A stretch of 64,000 nucleotides of DNA. Origin: Ignavibacterium sp. GTDB taxonomy: Bacteria; Zixibacteria; MSB-5A5; GN15; PGXB01. Position 1 is the first letter of the stretch. Every line of letters starts with the position of its first letter. Shown piece after piece: positions 52,474 to 61,273 of the stretch. Location of the stretch: NCBI GenBank assembly GCA_020724775.1, contig DYGG01000011.1:1-64000 (forward strand). Reading direction: 5' to 3'. A program made the translations under genes and the position numbers. The notes beneath the pieces are model-generated. The model was given only the letters and a program-made list of their open reading frames with translations. It was not told the origin of the DNA and made no database searches.

Positions 52474-53331
52474 ATGCGTTCAACTGAAAAGATGCCGATG
52501 GTCGGTATCACTCTTTTGATTCTGGTTATCTTCGCGGTACCGGTCTTTGCCGGGATGGAGGAGATAATTTCGGACCGGAGTGGGGCAACGAAACTGGTCG
52601 ACGGCAAGACCGGCGATTGGGCGAAATTATCGGGGATATTTTTCGAGGAGCAGAAGGCATCGCTGGCGGTGGCGAATGACAGCGAATTTCTGTACCTGCT
52701 GTTTCGCACATCGGACTTGCAGACAGCCAGAACGATCAAGATGGCGGGAATGACAGTGTATTTCAACATCGAGGGGAAGAAGAAGAAAGATTTCTATCTG
52801 AAGTTCCGAGGGGGCCCGGCGCGGGAGCAAATGCGCAGAAGAGGTCAAGACCGGATGGAAGAGTTGGAAAGAACGGAGGGGATGGATGACGAGAGACCGA
52901 TGGGGAAAGAGCCGAAGCCGGCGTTGACCTGTTATATAAAAGACAGAATCGTGGAGAAGGAGATACCTCTCGACGGGACTGAGGGGCCGATGGCGGCGTA
53001 TGATACATCAATGGGATTTTACGTCTATGAATTTCGGGTGCCGCTCGATTCGGGAGCAGTGCGATATTTCGGATTGGGGGCGAAAGGTGAGAAGCCGATT
53101 GCGATAGGACTGGAATGGGGGAATATGGAGGGGATGAAGCGAAGGATGGAAGGGAGGGCATCGGGCGGCTTTGGAGGAGGGCCCGAGGGGGGAATGCCGC
53201 CGGGAGGTATTCCTGGGGGAATGGGACGAGGAGGCGATTTTGGCGGGGAGCGACCAGAAGGGAGGAGTGGAGACCGCCCCGAGATGCCGAAGAAGCAGGA
53301 GGTTTGGGTGAAGGCGAAATTGGCGAATTAA
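52474..53331 (+). CDS. Exported protein with a CBM9/DOMON-like domain and glycine-rich tail
   Basis: 285 aa. Signal peptide ~1-26 (MVGITLLILVIFAVPVFAG). Residues ~30-205 form a beta sandwich like CBM9/DOMON-type folds that bind sugars or haem (VDGKTGDWAKLSG, FLYLLFRTSD, YEFRVPLDSG). The tail (~225-275) is very rich in G, P, M and E (GGFGGGPEGGMPPGG) and probably disordered. ATG 52474 is chosen because GGAG lies 7 nt upstream. Frames reach back to a TTG at 52450. Purine bias on the + strand is strong through the gene. Function unknown. Confidence 0.72.
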   Translation: MRSTEKMPMVGITLLILVIFAVPVFAGMEEIISDRSGATKLVDGKTGDWAKLSGIFFEEQKASLAVANDSEFLYLLFRTSDLQTARTIKMAGMTVYFNIEGKKKKDFYLKFRGGPAREQMRRRGQDRMEELERTEGMDDERPMGKEPKPALTCYIKDRIVEKEIPLDGTEGPMAAYDTSMGFYVYEFRVPLDSGAVRYFGLGAKGEKPIAIGLEWGNMEGMKRRMEGRASGGFGGGPEGGMPPGGIPGGMGRGGDFGGERPEGRSGDRPEMPKKQEVWVKAKLAN

Positions 53332-53802
53332 CGACCCGTGGAGAAGTTAAGTGGTTGGGGTGCAACGAGTCTATAGTTCGTTTTCGTATTATTTTGAAAA
53401 ATGTATCTTTTCCGTTCTTTCCCATGGTAAGTTCTTGTGGAAGAACGGATTGGGCGTGGCGCAAGCGTTCGCAGTTCTGGCTGTGTGAGTTGGTAAGTGA
53501 TTGTGTAACATAATGATGCTTTCCCTATCTTTTTCGCATTTCAGTTTCACCCTGTTTGATGTTCAAGGTACTGTCGAAACAGGGATGGACTAGAAAAAAG
53601 GTTCTCTATATATACCCCTGGCGGAATTTCACCATCGATTCGCTGGTGATTTTGCGGGAGTGAGGTGGTAAGTGGTTGGGGGTAAATTAGAAGTGTGATA
53701 TTTGGAAGTTGGGAGGACGGCACACGATGGGGGCAGGGGGGGGTTGAAGGAGCGAAGCCTCACGATGTCCTCTGATGTTCTCATTCGGCCTTGCGGAATG
53801 AG
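53332..53802. other. Long intergenic gap without genes
   Basis: Between convergent genes. It contains G/T-rich stretches (AAGTGGTTGGGG-like blocks near 53350 and 53669) and a hairpin TCTCATTC/GGAATGAGA near 53779-53803. No coding frame, tRNA or clear terminator was recognised. Confidence 0.4.
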
Positions 53803-53834
53803 ACGGGGTCGACACATGGGTCGACCGCTACGAC
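53803..53834. repeat. Dispersed repeat with GTCGAC palindrome, copy 1
   Basis: Contains GTCGAC-ACATG-GGTCGAC followed by CGCTACGAC. A closely similar sequence lies in inverted orientation at 60998-61028, and the similarity extends weakly to the right (ATAATAT...CGACTC). Confidence 0.6.
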
Positions 53835-53892
53835 GATAATATTACGACTCTCCTTTGGCGGTCAAACAAGGCTCGTGCCTTACAACATTCAA

Positions 53893-55086
53893 TCACCGGT
53901 GGTCGAAATAATGAAGTCTTTCGAGATAATCGTCTGTCCAACCATGTCCCATCGCTCCCCAGATAAGGTTGATTGATAGGGAATTGCCCGAAAGATCTGT
54001 CCCGCCATCGGTATCGTAATTAAGAAAGTTATATCGTGCCTGAAGCCCCCAGTAGCGTGTGTGACGGGGACCGTAGAACAATCGAAGGGTGAAACCAAGA
54101 TTTAGATTCAAAGAATTCAGATAATCTCCCTGGTTCTCTTTCAGGTCGTCAGCCGTAAGTGCCATAATACCATCCCAACCGATTCCACCGAAAAATTCAA
54201 GCGAGGTGTTCCAGGATGTGTAAACTCGGAGAACAGGGTCTAGCCCGAAGTACGTCCCGAGAAAATTATCGGTTTCATATAAGGAATCTCGATGATTGAC
54301 CAGATAGGGCTGCTGGGAATTCAGAAATCGGGCGAAAAAAGTGACGTCGGCGCCGTAGTGTCGAGAGCGAAGCCCTGCTTGACCGCCAATTTCTATTTTT
54401 GAGCCGAGCCTTTTCAAGTTTCCGCCGGGTATCCATGCGCCGGCGTTTAAGGACCAGTTGTTTGCAAAATTGCGACGTTTTTCGAGAAGAGTGTCGACCT
54501 CACGGTCATATCTTGCCTGGAAGCAGGTACCCTGATAAGTACCTTTTGAAAGTTTGTCCAAGAGACTATCCCTACCCACGGCATAATAAGTCGCGATAGC
54601 ATTGGCGACAGAAGTAGGGTCAACACTGTCCTTTACCTCAGAGGCAAGCCGCTCAATGAACAAATTATATTCGTGACTTGGTTCTATCCATGAGTCGTGT
54701 CTTCCAAAAGAACCGTAATAGGAATAGAAACGCGGCAAAATCATTCCTTCTACAAGTGAGTCATCACACCAGTAATAAGTTATCTCGCCTTTCTTAATCT
54801 GGTGCAATAGTTCAAACGCCTGCAAGGGACTGAAGGAGCATTTTGAGTTTACAAAGTCCACAATTTTCTCAACAGAGTCGATTTTCCCTTCAGTATAAAA
54901 CTTCGGAATTAGTTTCCGACTATTTCTGACATAATCGAGACAGTCATACAACCGGGTGGCCGTAAGGAGCCTGTGCATTGCTGAGTCCGGGTCTGTCTGG
55001 GAGGATGCTTCTTTCGATAGAAGAAAGGAAAACAGAATCGTTAGCGAAACAACGCAGCAAGTCCGACGGAATGCTTGGGCAGACAT
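53893..55086 (-). CDS. Exported protein, probable outer-membrane barrel C-domain (unrecognised)
   Basis: 397 aa, no named family recognised. Signal peptide ~1-30 (VVSLTILFSFLLSKEASSQ). The N-terminal half (~35-215) is helical with scattered Cys and Tyr. The C-terminal half (~215-397) is strand-rich with alternating aromatic residues (WSLNAGAWIPGG, GADVTFFARFL, RYWGLQARYNFLNYD), which suits an outer-membrane barrel. ATG 55086 follows GGGAGGGACACCT. The longer frame to 55167 lacks a site. It is flanked on both sides by repeat-rich gaps. Confidence 0.7.
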   Translation of the reverse strand: MSAQAFRRTCCVVSLTILFSFLLSKEASSQTDPDSAMHRLLTATRLYDCLDYVRNSRKLIPKFYTEGKIDSVEKIVDFVNSKCSFSPLQAFELLHQIKKGEITYYWCDDSLVEGMILPRFYSYYGSFGRHDSWIEPSHEYNLFIERLASEVKDSVDPTSVANAIATYYAVGRDSLLDKLSKGTYQGTCFQARYDREVDTLLEKRRNFANNWSLNAGAWIPGGNLKRLGSKIEIGGQAGLRSRHYGADVTFFARFLNSQQPYLVNHRDSLYETDNFLGTYFGLDPVLRVYTSWNTSLEFFGGIGWDGIMALTADDLKENQGDYLNSLNLNLGFTLRLFYGPRHTRYWGLQARYNFLNYDTDGGTDLSGNSLSINLIWGAMGHGWTDDYLERLHYFDHR

Positions 55087-55284
55087 AGGTGTCCCTCCCT
55101 TAAATTTAAGTCGTTCGATAATGACGACGGTGCCTCGATTGACGCTCACCAGAATGGCGTCAACCATCCTTTACAATATATCGATTCCAACTTTTCGCGG
55201 AAGCGAAAATTTTCCTTGCTTTAAAATCAGATTCATGAACAGGACTGCACTTCTTAGACTCGGTTGTGTTTCAAAATCAGTAAT

Positions 55285-55430
55285 GTAGGGCACGAGCCCT
55301 CCCGGCCAGAATGCGCGCGGCTCGTGCCATTTTAAATCCCATTTGTATTAGAATGAACACTTCTCTCCCTGCCAATCGACCCGCCGCGGCGGGTCGATTG
55401 TGGCAGGAGCGCAGGGCTCCTGCCCTACTT
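55285..55430 (+). repeat. Composite palindromic element (~146 bp), copy 1
   Basis: It begins GTAGGGCACGAGCCCTCCC and contains GGCACGAG...CTCGTGCC, GTCGACCC-type arms around GCCGCGGC, and CAGGAGC...GCTCCTG stems, ending GCCCTACTT. A near-identical copy lies inverted at 61116-61273. The nested palindromes and lack of coding potential fit a non-autonomous, MITE-like or REP-like element. Confidence 0.75.
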
Positions 55431-56038
55431 CCTCCATTGACGATTTAAAGCGGTATTTTGTCGAGTGCTTATTTAAAAGACCGCCCCGACTAGTATTTGG
55501 AGCGGATAAGAAACGGCTGACTCGCCGTGCCCGCCCTAATTTGCTATTGACAACAGAAGCCGAAGGGATAATTTTAGAAGATTATGCGGGTGAGGGGAAG
55601 AGGATATTGTGGTGTGGAGGAAGTCCGTCAGGAATGGGTTCCCCGCCACGGCGGGCAGGCTGACGGCGCATAATAAACGACATTCACCGTCAGGAGAGAC
55701 TCCTGACGGCGAAGTGGATGTGCGGGTGAGGCCGCAGTTTGGCGGTCTGGATTCCCGCTCCCCGCTTTCGCGAGGACAAGCTTCGCGGGAGTGACATTTA
55801 GCCGCGGACGAGGGCGTCCGCGGGCAGATCGACAGATGATTATGTCGAAACCGTAAAGGTTTCGACCTACGGACTGCCGCGCACAGATTTAAGGCGGAGC
55901 CGCGCACAAGAAGGGATGCCGGGTCAAGTCCGGCATGACATTTACCGTCAGGAGGGACTCCTGACGGCGCAAGAAAAGGCGGATGCGCGCAAAAGGAAGA
56001 TTATGCGGGTGAAACCGCGGGTATAATATGATGACGAT
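55431..56038. repeat. Cluster of short palindromic repeats
   Basis: This gap holds several hairpin units: CCGTCAGGAG/CTCCTGACGG (55687-55709 and 55945-55967), CCGCGGACG-AGGG-CGTCCGCGG (55802-55823), ATGCCGG/CCGGCAT (near 55917-55938) and CGCGGGAG-type stems near 55770-55795. The phrase GAAGATTATGCGGGTGA occurs twice (about 55577 and 55997). No gene is supported here. Confidence 0.6.
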
Positions 56039-56551
56039 ATGGAAATGCTGAATCACAACGTCCTGGTCTTGAACCAAAACTATGAACCGCTTTCAGTTTG
56101 CTCGGCGCGACGGGCCTTTGTGCTCCTCTTCATGGGGAAAGCCGAGATGATTGAAACCTATGACGGGGCGAAAATCCATTCGGTCTTGAAATCGTATCCT
56201 CTCCCCTCGGTGGTGCGGCTGGAGCGGTTTGTGAAAGCGCCGCGCAAAAGAATCCTTTTGACCCGCAAGAATGTGCTTATCCGTGACGGCTACACCTGCT
56301 GTTACTGCGGCTCTACGCGGGGTCCGATGACGGTGGACCATATTGTTCCGAAGAACCTGGGCGGGACCGACAGTTGGGAGAACCTCGTCTGCGCCTGCGA
56401 CCGGTGCAATAACAAGAAGAAAAACCAGACGCCGGCGGGCGCGGGAATGCGGCTTCTGCGCAAACCGACCCGTCCCAATCATATCACCTATATCCAGCGT
56501 TTCATAGGAATAACCGATACCCGCTGGAGACCATACCTCTTCATGGAGTAA
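56039..56551 (+). CDS. HNH endonuclease family protein
   Basis: 170 aa. The N-terminal part (HNVLVLNQNYEPLSVCSARRAFVLLFMGKAEMI) is the conserved beginning of a widespread chromosomal HNH family. The nuclease motif follows: CCYCG, then TVDHIVPKNLGG (catalytic His), WENLVCACDRCNNKK. Two CxxC pairs bind structural zinc. It is probably a DNA-acting housekeeping protein of unknown role rather than a homing or restriction enzyme. ATG 56039 is used; ATG 56045 is possible. trpS follows 2 nt after the stop. Confidence 0.87.
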   Translation: MEMLNHNVLVLNQNYEPLSVCSARRAFVLLFMGKAEMIETYDGAKIHSVLKSYPLPSVVRLERFVKAPRKRILLTRKNVLIRDGYTCCYCGSTRGPMTVDHIVPKNLGGTDSWENLVCACDRCNNKKKNQTPAGAGMRLLRKPTRPNHITYIQRFIGITDTRWRPYLFME

Positions 56552-56553
56552 AA

Positions 56554-57540
56554 TTGAGCGCAAAAGAAGTAATCCTCTCCGGCATGCAGCCGTCGGGGGA
56601 ACTGCATATCGGCAATCTGGAAGGAGCCCTTCGGAATTGGGTGCGGCTCCAGGACCAGTACGAAATGTACAGTTGCATAGTTGACTGGCACGCCTTAACC
56701 GGCGACTATGAGCATACCGAACTTATGAAAGAGCGGGTGTTTCAACTGGCGGTCGATTATATGGCGGCGGGTCTTGACCCGGAAAAGGTGGCGATTTTTA
56801 TCCAATCGGATGTAAAAGAGCATGCCGAGTTGCATCTGCTGTTCTCGATGATTATCACGGTGCCGACCCTGACAAGACTCCCGACCTATTTGGAAAAGAA
56901 AGAAGATAAGGGGCTGGACAGTTATGGTTTTCTGGGGTACCCGGTGTTGCAAGCGGCCGATATCTGTGTCTATAATGCCGATAAGGTGCCGGTCGGAAAG
57001 GACCAGGAGAAACATATCTGGCTGGCGGCTGACCTGGCGAAACGGTTCAACACTCTCTACGGTCCCACGCTGAAAGAGCCGCAGGCGCTTTTCACCAAGA
57101 TACCGACCATACCGGGGCTGGACGGGCGGAAGATGTCGAAATCGCTGGATAATCATATTGCGATTACGCATACCGAGGAGGAGACGGCCGCGCGTCTGAA
57201 GAAGATGTTCACCGACCCGCAGAAGATTCGCAAGGGGGACCCGGGGCGTCCGGAGATCTGCCCGGTCTATATGCTTCACCAGGTGTACACCCCGGAGGCG
57301 GAAAAGGTAATCGCTCCCCCCTGCCGCAGCGGTGAACTGGGATGTGTGGACTGCAAGAAGATGGTATCCCGGAATCTCAATGAGGCGCTGCGGCCGATTC
57401 GTGAAAAAAGAGTTGTTCTGGAGAATAATAAAGATTATATCTGGGATGTTTTGAGAAACGGCGCCACGCGGGCGCGCACGCGGGCGCAGGCGGTGATGGA
57501 GAAAGTGCGCGCGGCGATGAAGATGGATTATTATGGATGA
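56554..57540 (+). CDS. trpS: Tryptophanyl-tRNA synthetase
   Basis: 328 aa class Ic synthetase charging tRNA-Trp. The HIGH motif is HIGN (18-21) after SGMQPSGEL, and the KMSKS motif is intact as GRKMSKSLDN (near 193-197). Length is normal for bacterial TrpS. The start codon is TTG at 56554 with GGAG 6 nt upstream. The first ATG lies inside the conserved SGMQPSGE motif and would delete the first strand. It forms an operon with the HNH gene. Confidence 0.94.
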   Translation: MSAKEVILSGMQPSGELHIGNLEGALRNWVRLQDQYEMYSCIVDWHALTGDYEHTELMKERVFQLAVDYMAAGLDPEKVAIFIQSDVKEHAELHLLFSMIITVPTLTRLPTYLEKKEDKGLDSYGFLGYPVLQAADICVYNADKVPVGKDQEKHIWLAADLAKRFNTLYGPTLKEPQALFTKIPTIPGLDGRKMSKSLDNHIAITHTEEETAARLKKMFTDPQKIRKGDPGRPEICPVYMLHQVYTPEAEKVIAPPCRSGELGCVDCKKMVSRNLNEALRPIREKRVVLENNKDYIWDVLRNGATRARTRAQAVMEKVRAAMKMDYYG

Positions 57541-57576
57541 TGAAAGCGAAACCTGGTCGGTTTCGCGCAAAATTCC

Positions 57577-58025
57577 GGATTCCCGATCGAGTCGCGAATG
57601 ACGGTTAACCGCGGACGAGGGCGTCCGCGGGCACATTGGTGATTTGAGAGCATTAGCGAGCGCGGAAGATGACGCGGCAAGGAATTCCGTCAGGAAATCC
57701 CGCTTGAAGCGGGACGGACGGCGCACGAATCCCGCTTGAAGCGGGACGGACGGCGCAGATAATAGATGGATTCCCGATCGAGTCGGGAATGACAGTTAGC
57801 CGCGGACGAGGGCGTCCGCGGGCACATTGGTGATTTGAGAGCATTAGCGAGCGCGGAAGATGACGCGGCAAGGAATTCCGTCAGGAAATCCCGCTTGAAG
57901 CGGGACGGACGGCGCACGAATCCCGCTTGAAGCGGGACGGACGGCGCAGATAATAGATGGATTCCCGATCGAGTCAGGAATGACGATTAGCCGCGGACGA
58001 GGGCGTCCGCGGGCACATTGGTGAT
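57577..58025 (+). repeat. Tandem repeat, 191-bp period, about 2.3 copies
   Basis: Anchors recur at exact 191-bp steps: GATTCCCGATCGAGTC at 57578, 57769 and 57960, and CCGCGGACGAGGGCGTCC at 57609, 57800 and 57991. Each unit contains CCGCGGACG/CGTCCGCGG, two TCCCGCTT-GAAGCGGGA stems (itself a duplicated 30-bp block) and ATTCCCGA/TCGGGAAT. Copies 1 and 2 are nearly identical. It fills the gap between trpS and scpA. No coding frame is preserved. Confidence 0.9.
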
Positions 58026-58171
58026 AATCCCTGCTTTCAGCGGGGATGTCGCACAGGGTCGAAGACTTGCCGAGGAGAGCGACCGGGGGTTGTCAAAACC
58101 CAGGTCGCATACGGACCGGCGGTATTGACGAGGAGCATTTTGGGACCCCGGGTCTCGACAGACAGAGGAAC

Positions 58172-58966
58172 ATGAACGGATTTCAGCAAATGAACGGACA
58201 GAAAGACAATTATACCGTCAATTTAGAGGTCTTCCAGGGACCACTTGATTTGTTGTTGTATCTCATTCGGAAGGAAGAAGTCGATATTTACGACATTCCG
58301 ATAGCGCGCGTGGCGGAGCAATATATGCAGTATCTGGAGATGATGAAGATTCTCAATCTGGAACTTGCCGGGGAATATATTCTGATGGCGGCGACCCTGA
58401 TAAGAATCAAGGCGCGACTGCTTCTTCCGCGCGACGAACTTGACCCGGAGGAGCCGGACCCGCGGGAAGAACTGGTGGCGGCGTTACTGGAATACAAGAA
58501 ATACAAGGAAGCCGGCGAGATTCTCAGGGAGAAACGTCTGGCGGAAGAGCAGCTGTATGTACCGCCGGCGGTAGGGGGGAATGGCGACCGGGAAGTTATT
58601 GTCCTTTCGGAGACGACAACGTTGTTTGATTTGTTGACGGCGTTCAAAGAGGTTCTGTCGCGGGTGAGTAATGAGAACCTGTACACAATCACCCCGGAAG
58701 AAGAGACGATTGAGCAGCGAATCACGCTGATACTGGATATTCTGGAGAGGAAAGAATCAGCCACGTTCATGGAATTATTCACCGATTCGCCCCGGAAACT
58801 GGTGGCGATACTGACGTTTCTGGCGATTCTGGAACTGGTTCGCATCAGGCGAATCGCGGTTCGGCAGTCGCTTCCGTTTTCCGAACTGCGGGTTTACCGG
58901 GGAGAGCAGTATGAAAACCCGGAACCGGCGCTGGAATTTATCAAGAAATTTCATTATTTGAAGTGA
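58172..58966 (+). CDS. scpA: Segregation and condensation protein ScpA
   Basis: 264 aa kleisin that closes the SMC ring with ScpB. N-terminal SMC-contacting domain (VNLEVFQGPLDLLLYLIRKEEVDIYDIPIARV), an acidic middle (DELDPEEPDPREELVAALLEYKKYKEAGEI) and a C-terminal winged helix (RKLVAILTFLAILELVRIRRIAV). ATG 58172, after AGAGGAA, begins the real protein; the open frame upstream to 58046 encodes unrelated repeat-derived sequence. ScpB overlaps or abuts the stop. smc is not in the window. Confidence 0.93.
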   Translation: MNGFQQMNGQKDNYTVNLEVFQGPLDLLLYLIRKEEVDIYDIPIARVAEQYMQYLEMMKILNLELAGEYILMAATLIRIKARLLLPRDELDPEEPDPREELVAALLEYKKYKEAGEILREKRLAEEQLYVPPAVGGNGDREVIVLSETTTLFDLLTAFKEVLSRVSNENLYTITPEEETIEQRITLILDILERKESATFMELFTDSPRKLVAILTFLAILELVRIRRIAVRQSLPFSELRVYRGEQYENPEPALEFIKKFHYLK

Positions 58967-58974
58967 TAGAGAAT

Positions 58975-59706
58975 ATGAGCAACAATGGCAGCAGACCGAC
59001 CATAATAGAGGCGTTGATTTTGTCGTCACCGGAGCCTCTGTCGCCGCGGCGGATTATTGACCTTTTGGAAAACACCTCCGCGGAAGATATCAGCGAAGCG
59101 GTGGCGACCCTCAACAACCGTTATATGGAGAGCGGCGCCTCTTTCCGTATCAGAAAAATCGCCGGGGGATACCAGCTCTATATTGTTGAAGATTATGCGC
59201 CGTATGTGGAAGAACTTTTGACCCGTCGGCGGAACATGCGTCTGACCCGCTCGGCGCTGGAGACGCTGGCAATAATCGCGTACCGGCAGCCGGTGACAAA
59301 AATGGATATCGAACTGATTCGGGGAGTGGCCTCCGATTCGGTAATTCATACGCTGATGGAGCGAAGACTCATTACCCTTGCCGGACGGGCGCAATCGATT
59401 GGCAGACCGCTTCTGTATCGGACAACCGATGAGTTCTTGAAATATTTCAATCTCAATTCGCTGGAAGACCTGCCCAAGATGGAAGAGATAGAGGAACTTC
59501 TCTCCTCCCGGGAACCGGACACGCAGCCGCGTCTTCCTCTGGAAATGGACCGGGCCGATATCGGCAGCGAAAATCAGGAGGCGGAAGAAGAGAATGAAGA
59601 GGCGATGGAGGAGATTTCCGCGGATGACAACGAAGAGCCAATGACCGAACCGGAGGAGATGACAGAAGAAGAGATGGTTGAGGTCTCGGACGAGGAGAAA
59701 GTATAG
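58975..59706 (+). CDS. scpB: Segregation and condensation protein ScpB
   Basis: 243 aa. Two winged-helix domains bind the kleisin ScpA: EALILSSPEPLSPRRI...GGYQLYIVEDYAPYV, then RLTRSALETLAIIAYRQPVTKMDIELIRGVASDSVIHTL, the family signature. The last ~70 residues are an acidic Glu-rich tail (EAEEENEEAMEE). ATG 58975 is chosen. A GTG at 58963 overlapping the scpA stop would add four residues and give tight coupling. Confidence 0.92.
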   Translation: MSNNGSRPTIIEALILSSPEPLSPRRIIDLLENTSAEDISEAVATLNNRYMESGASFRIRKIAGGYQLYIVEDYAPYVEELLTRRRNMRLTRSALETLAIIAYRQPVTKMDIELIRGVASDSVIHTLMERRLITLAGRAQSIGRPLLYRTTDEFLKYFNLNSLEDLPKMEEIEELLSSREPDTQPRLPLEMDRADIGSENQEAEEENEEAMEEISADDNEEPMTEPEEMTEEEMVEVSDEEKV

Positions 59707-59782
59707 GCGATGCCGCAGGAGGCATCTGATTTGATGATAAGAGCACACCGATTCTCACGGTTTGAGGAGAAGATTTTCCGAA

Positions 59783-60508
59783 TTGCTTAGACTAAACAAG
59801 TTTCTTTCGATGTGTGGGGTGACATCACGACGGGGGGCAGAGCAACTTATTGGCCAGAAGAAGGTGACGGTCAACGACAATGTAGTTGAGAAGATGGGGG
59901 TAATTATCGATGAGCAGAAGGATGTTGTCAAAGTTGACGGGGCGGTAATTGAGCCGGTAAGAAAGCGGCTGTATATTCTCTTGAATAAGCCTAAAGGAGT
60001 TCTGACCACTTTGCAAGACCCCTTCCGGCGCAAGACGATTGCCTATTTTATCAAGAGCGCGCCGGCCCGGGTGTATCCCGTGGGGCGGCTGGACTACGAC
60101 ACCGAGGGAGCGCTGGTTCTTACCAATGACGGTGAACTGGCGTACCGTCTGGCGCACCCCAAATATCAGGTGAAGCGGGTATATCAGGCGGTGGTGGGCG
60201 GAGTGGTGACCGCCGACCATATCGAAGCGCTGAAGCGCGGGATAAAACTGGATGACGGCCATCTGGGGCGGATTGTTGAGGCGGAGATTCTGATGTCGGA
60301 CCTGAAGACATCTAAGTTGAAGTTGGTGATGACCGAAGGGCATAAGCGGGAGGTAAAGCAGTTATTGAAGGGGGTGGGGCATCCGGTGAAGGCGCTCAAG
60401 CGGGTGGAGTTTGCGGGATTGCGGATAGACGACTTAAAACCGGGGCGCTGGCGCTTTTTGACGCATGTGGAGATAAGAAGGTTGAAGGATATGGTGGGGG
60501 TGGAGTAG
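59783..60508 (+). CDS. rluB: rRNA pseudouridine synthase, RsuA/RluB family
   Basis: 241 aa. N-terminal S4 RNA-binding domain (RLNKFLSMCGVTSRRGAEQLI) and pseudouridine synthase domain with catalytic Asp in GRLDYDTEGALVLTNDG. The ILLNKPKGVLTT and GHKREVKQLL motifs are typical. It is likely RluB (23S) by the usual scpA-scpB-rluB order, but RsuA or RluE specificity cannot be excluded. No ATG fits. TTG 59783 gives the standard MLRLNKF start, with TTG 59762 as an alternative that would overlap GAGGAGA. Confidence 0.9.
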   Translation: MLRLNKFLSMCGVTSRRGAEQLIGQKKVTVNDNVVEKMGVIIDEQKDVVKVDGAVIEPVRKRLYILLNKPKGVLTTLQDPFRRKTIAYFIKSAPARVYPVGRLDYDTEGALVLTNDGELAYRLAHPKYQVKRVYQAVVGGVVTADHIEALKRGIKLDDGHLGRIVEAEILMSDLKTSKLKLVMTEGHKREVKQLLKGVGHPVKALKRVEFAGLRIDDLKPGRWRFLTHVEIRRLKDMVGVE

Positions 60509-60594
60509 GGGGGGGCAATCGATGGGGTCGATTAAACAGGAGCAATCCATATATTCTTTTTGCCCAGGAGGGCTCGTGCCCTACCGTGAGTCCA

Positions 60595-60891
60595 TCATTC
60601 CACAATCCGAAATATCTCGCGATTGCCCGATTCGATAAGCGGAGAGAATTTGGCATACCAGGCGCGCCACTCCGGTGTCGCCATACCGGCCGTGTCTTGA
60701 TTCTCGTAGGCGGCAAGAGATTCGAAGGTGCTTTCCAGGACGAGTGTGTAATATTTGCCCGTGAGGTCGGTGAGGACCCGCCCGACACGATGGCCCGGGA
60801 TATTGGTCATACTGCCGAGTTCTTTCATCAGAGCGAGGGCATCTTTCATCCGCCCAAATTTGACTTGAAGGATGTCGCGAACGAGAATCAT
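60595..60891 (-). CDS. NIPSNAP-like dimeric alpha/beta-barrel protein
   Basis: 98 aa. One ferredoxin-like domain: ILVRDILQVKFGRMKDALALMKEL, then GKYYTLVLESTFESLAAYENQ and WYAKFSPLIESGNREIFRIV, resembling NIPSNAP/antibiotic-monooxygenase-like folds. Ribosome binding site GGAGG lies 8 nt before ATG. Such small proteins dimerise. Function unknown. It stands alone between repeat-rich gaps, convergent with the rluB-like gene. Confidence 0.72.
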   Translation of the reverse strand: MILVRDILQVKFGRMKDALALMKELGSMTNIPGHRVGRVLTDLTGKYYTLVLESTFESLAAYENQDTAGMATPEWRAWYAKFSPLIESGNREIFRIVE

Positions 60892-60997
60892 GATTTTGCC
60901 TCCTTGGGTAAGATGTTTGAATTAGATACGAAGGACGGCAGAATTTTTGATAATGCTGTTTGAATGTTGTCGCAACAGGGGTCGCGACATATCAGCG

Positions 60998-61028
60998 CTG
61001 TAGCGGTCGACCCATGTGTCAACCCGTA
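60998..61028. repeat. Dispersed repeat with GTCGAC palindrome, inverted copy 2
   Basis: Reads GTAGCGGTCGACCCATGTGTCAACCCGT on +, the near-complement of 53803-53834 (a few mismatches). It lies in the gap between the NIPSNAP-like gene and the composite element. Confidence 0.6.
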
Positions 61029-61115
61029 ATCATTTCGTGGAGAGATGATTCTGGATTCCGGGTCATAGCCCGGAATATCGTATTCTGTCAGGAGAGACTC
61101 CTGACGGCGGGGCTG

Positions 61116-61273
61116 AAGTAGGGCAGGAGCCCCGCCTTCAGCGGGGCGCTCCTGCCACAATCGACCCGCCGCGGCGGGTCGATTGGCAGGGAGAGAAGTA
61201 TTCATTCTAATACAAATCGGATTGAATATGGCACGAGCCGCGTGCGTTCTGGCCGGGAGGGCTCGTGCCCTAC
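61116..61273 (-). repeat. Composite palindromic element (~158 bp), inverted copy 2
   Basis: The reverse complement follows 55285-55430 from GTAGGGCACGAGCCCTCCCG through TTTGTATTAGAATGAA to the CAATCGACCCGCCGCGGCGG core. The copy differs mainly by a longer GGAGC...GCTCC stem (extra GCCCCGCTGAAGGCGGGG). A third fragment of the end motif (GGGAGGGCTCGTGCCCTAC type) occurs at about 60566-60583. Confidence 0.75.

Noticed and set aside
55400-55663. An 87-codon + strand frame in the repeat-rich gap.
   Set aside because: It runs through palindromic repeat sequence and has no start signal or motif.
57577-58025. CRISPR array.
   Set aside because: The period is 191 bp with repeated 'spacers', and the units are internally palindromic. 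No cas genes are present.
58046-58171. Upstream extension of scpA by 42 codons.
   Set aside because: The extension encodes Arg/Gly-rich sequence from repeat DNA that no ScpA has, and a proper start with AGAGGA exists at 58172.
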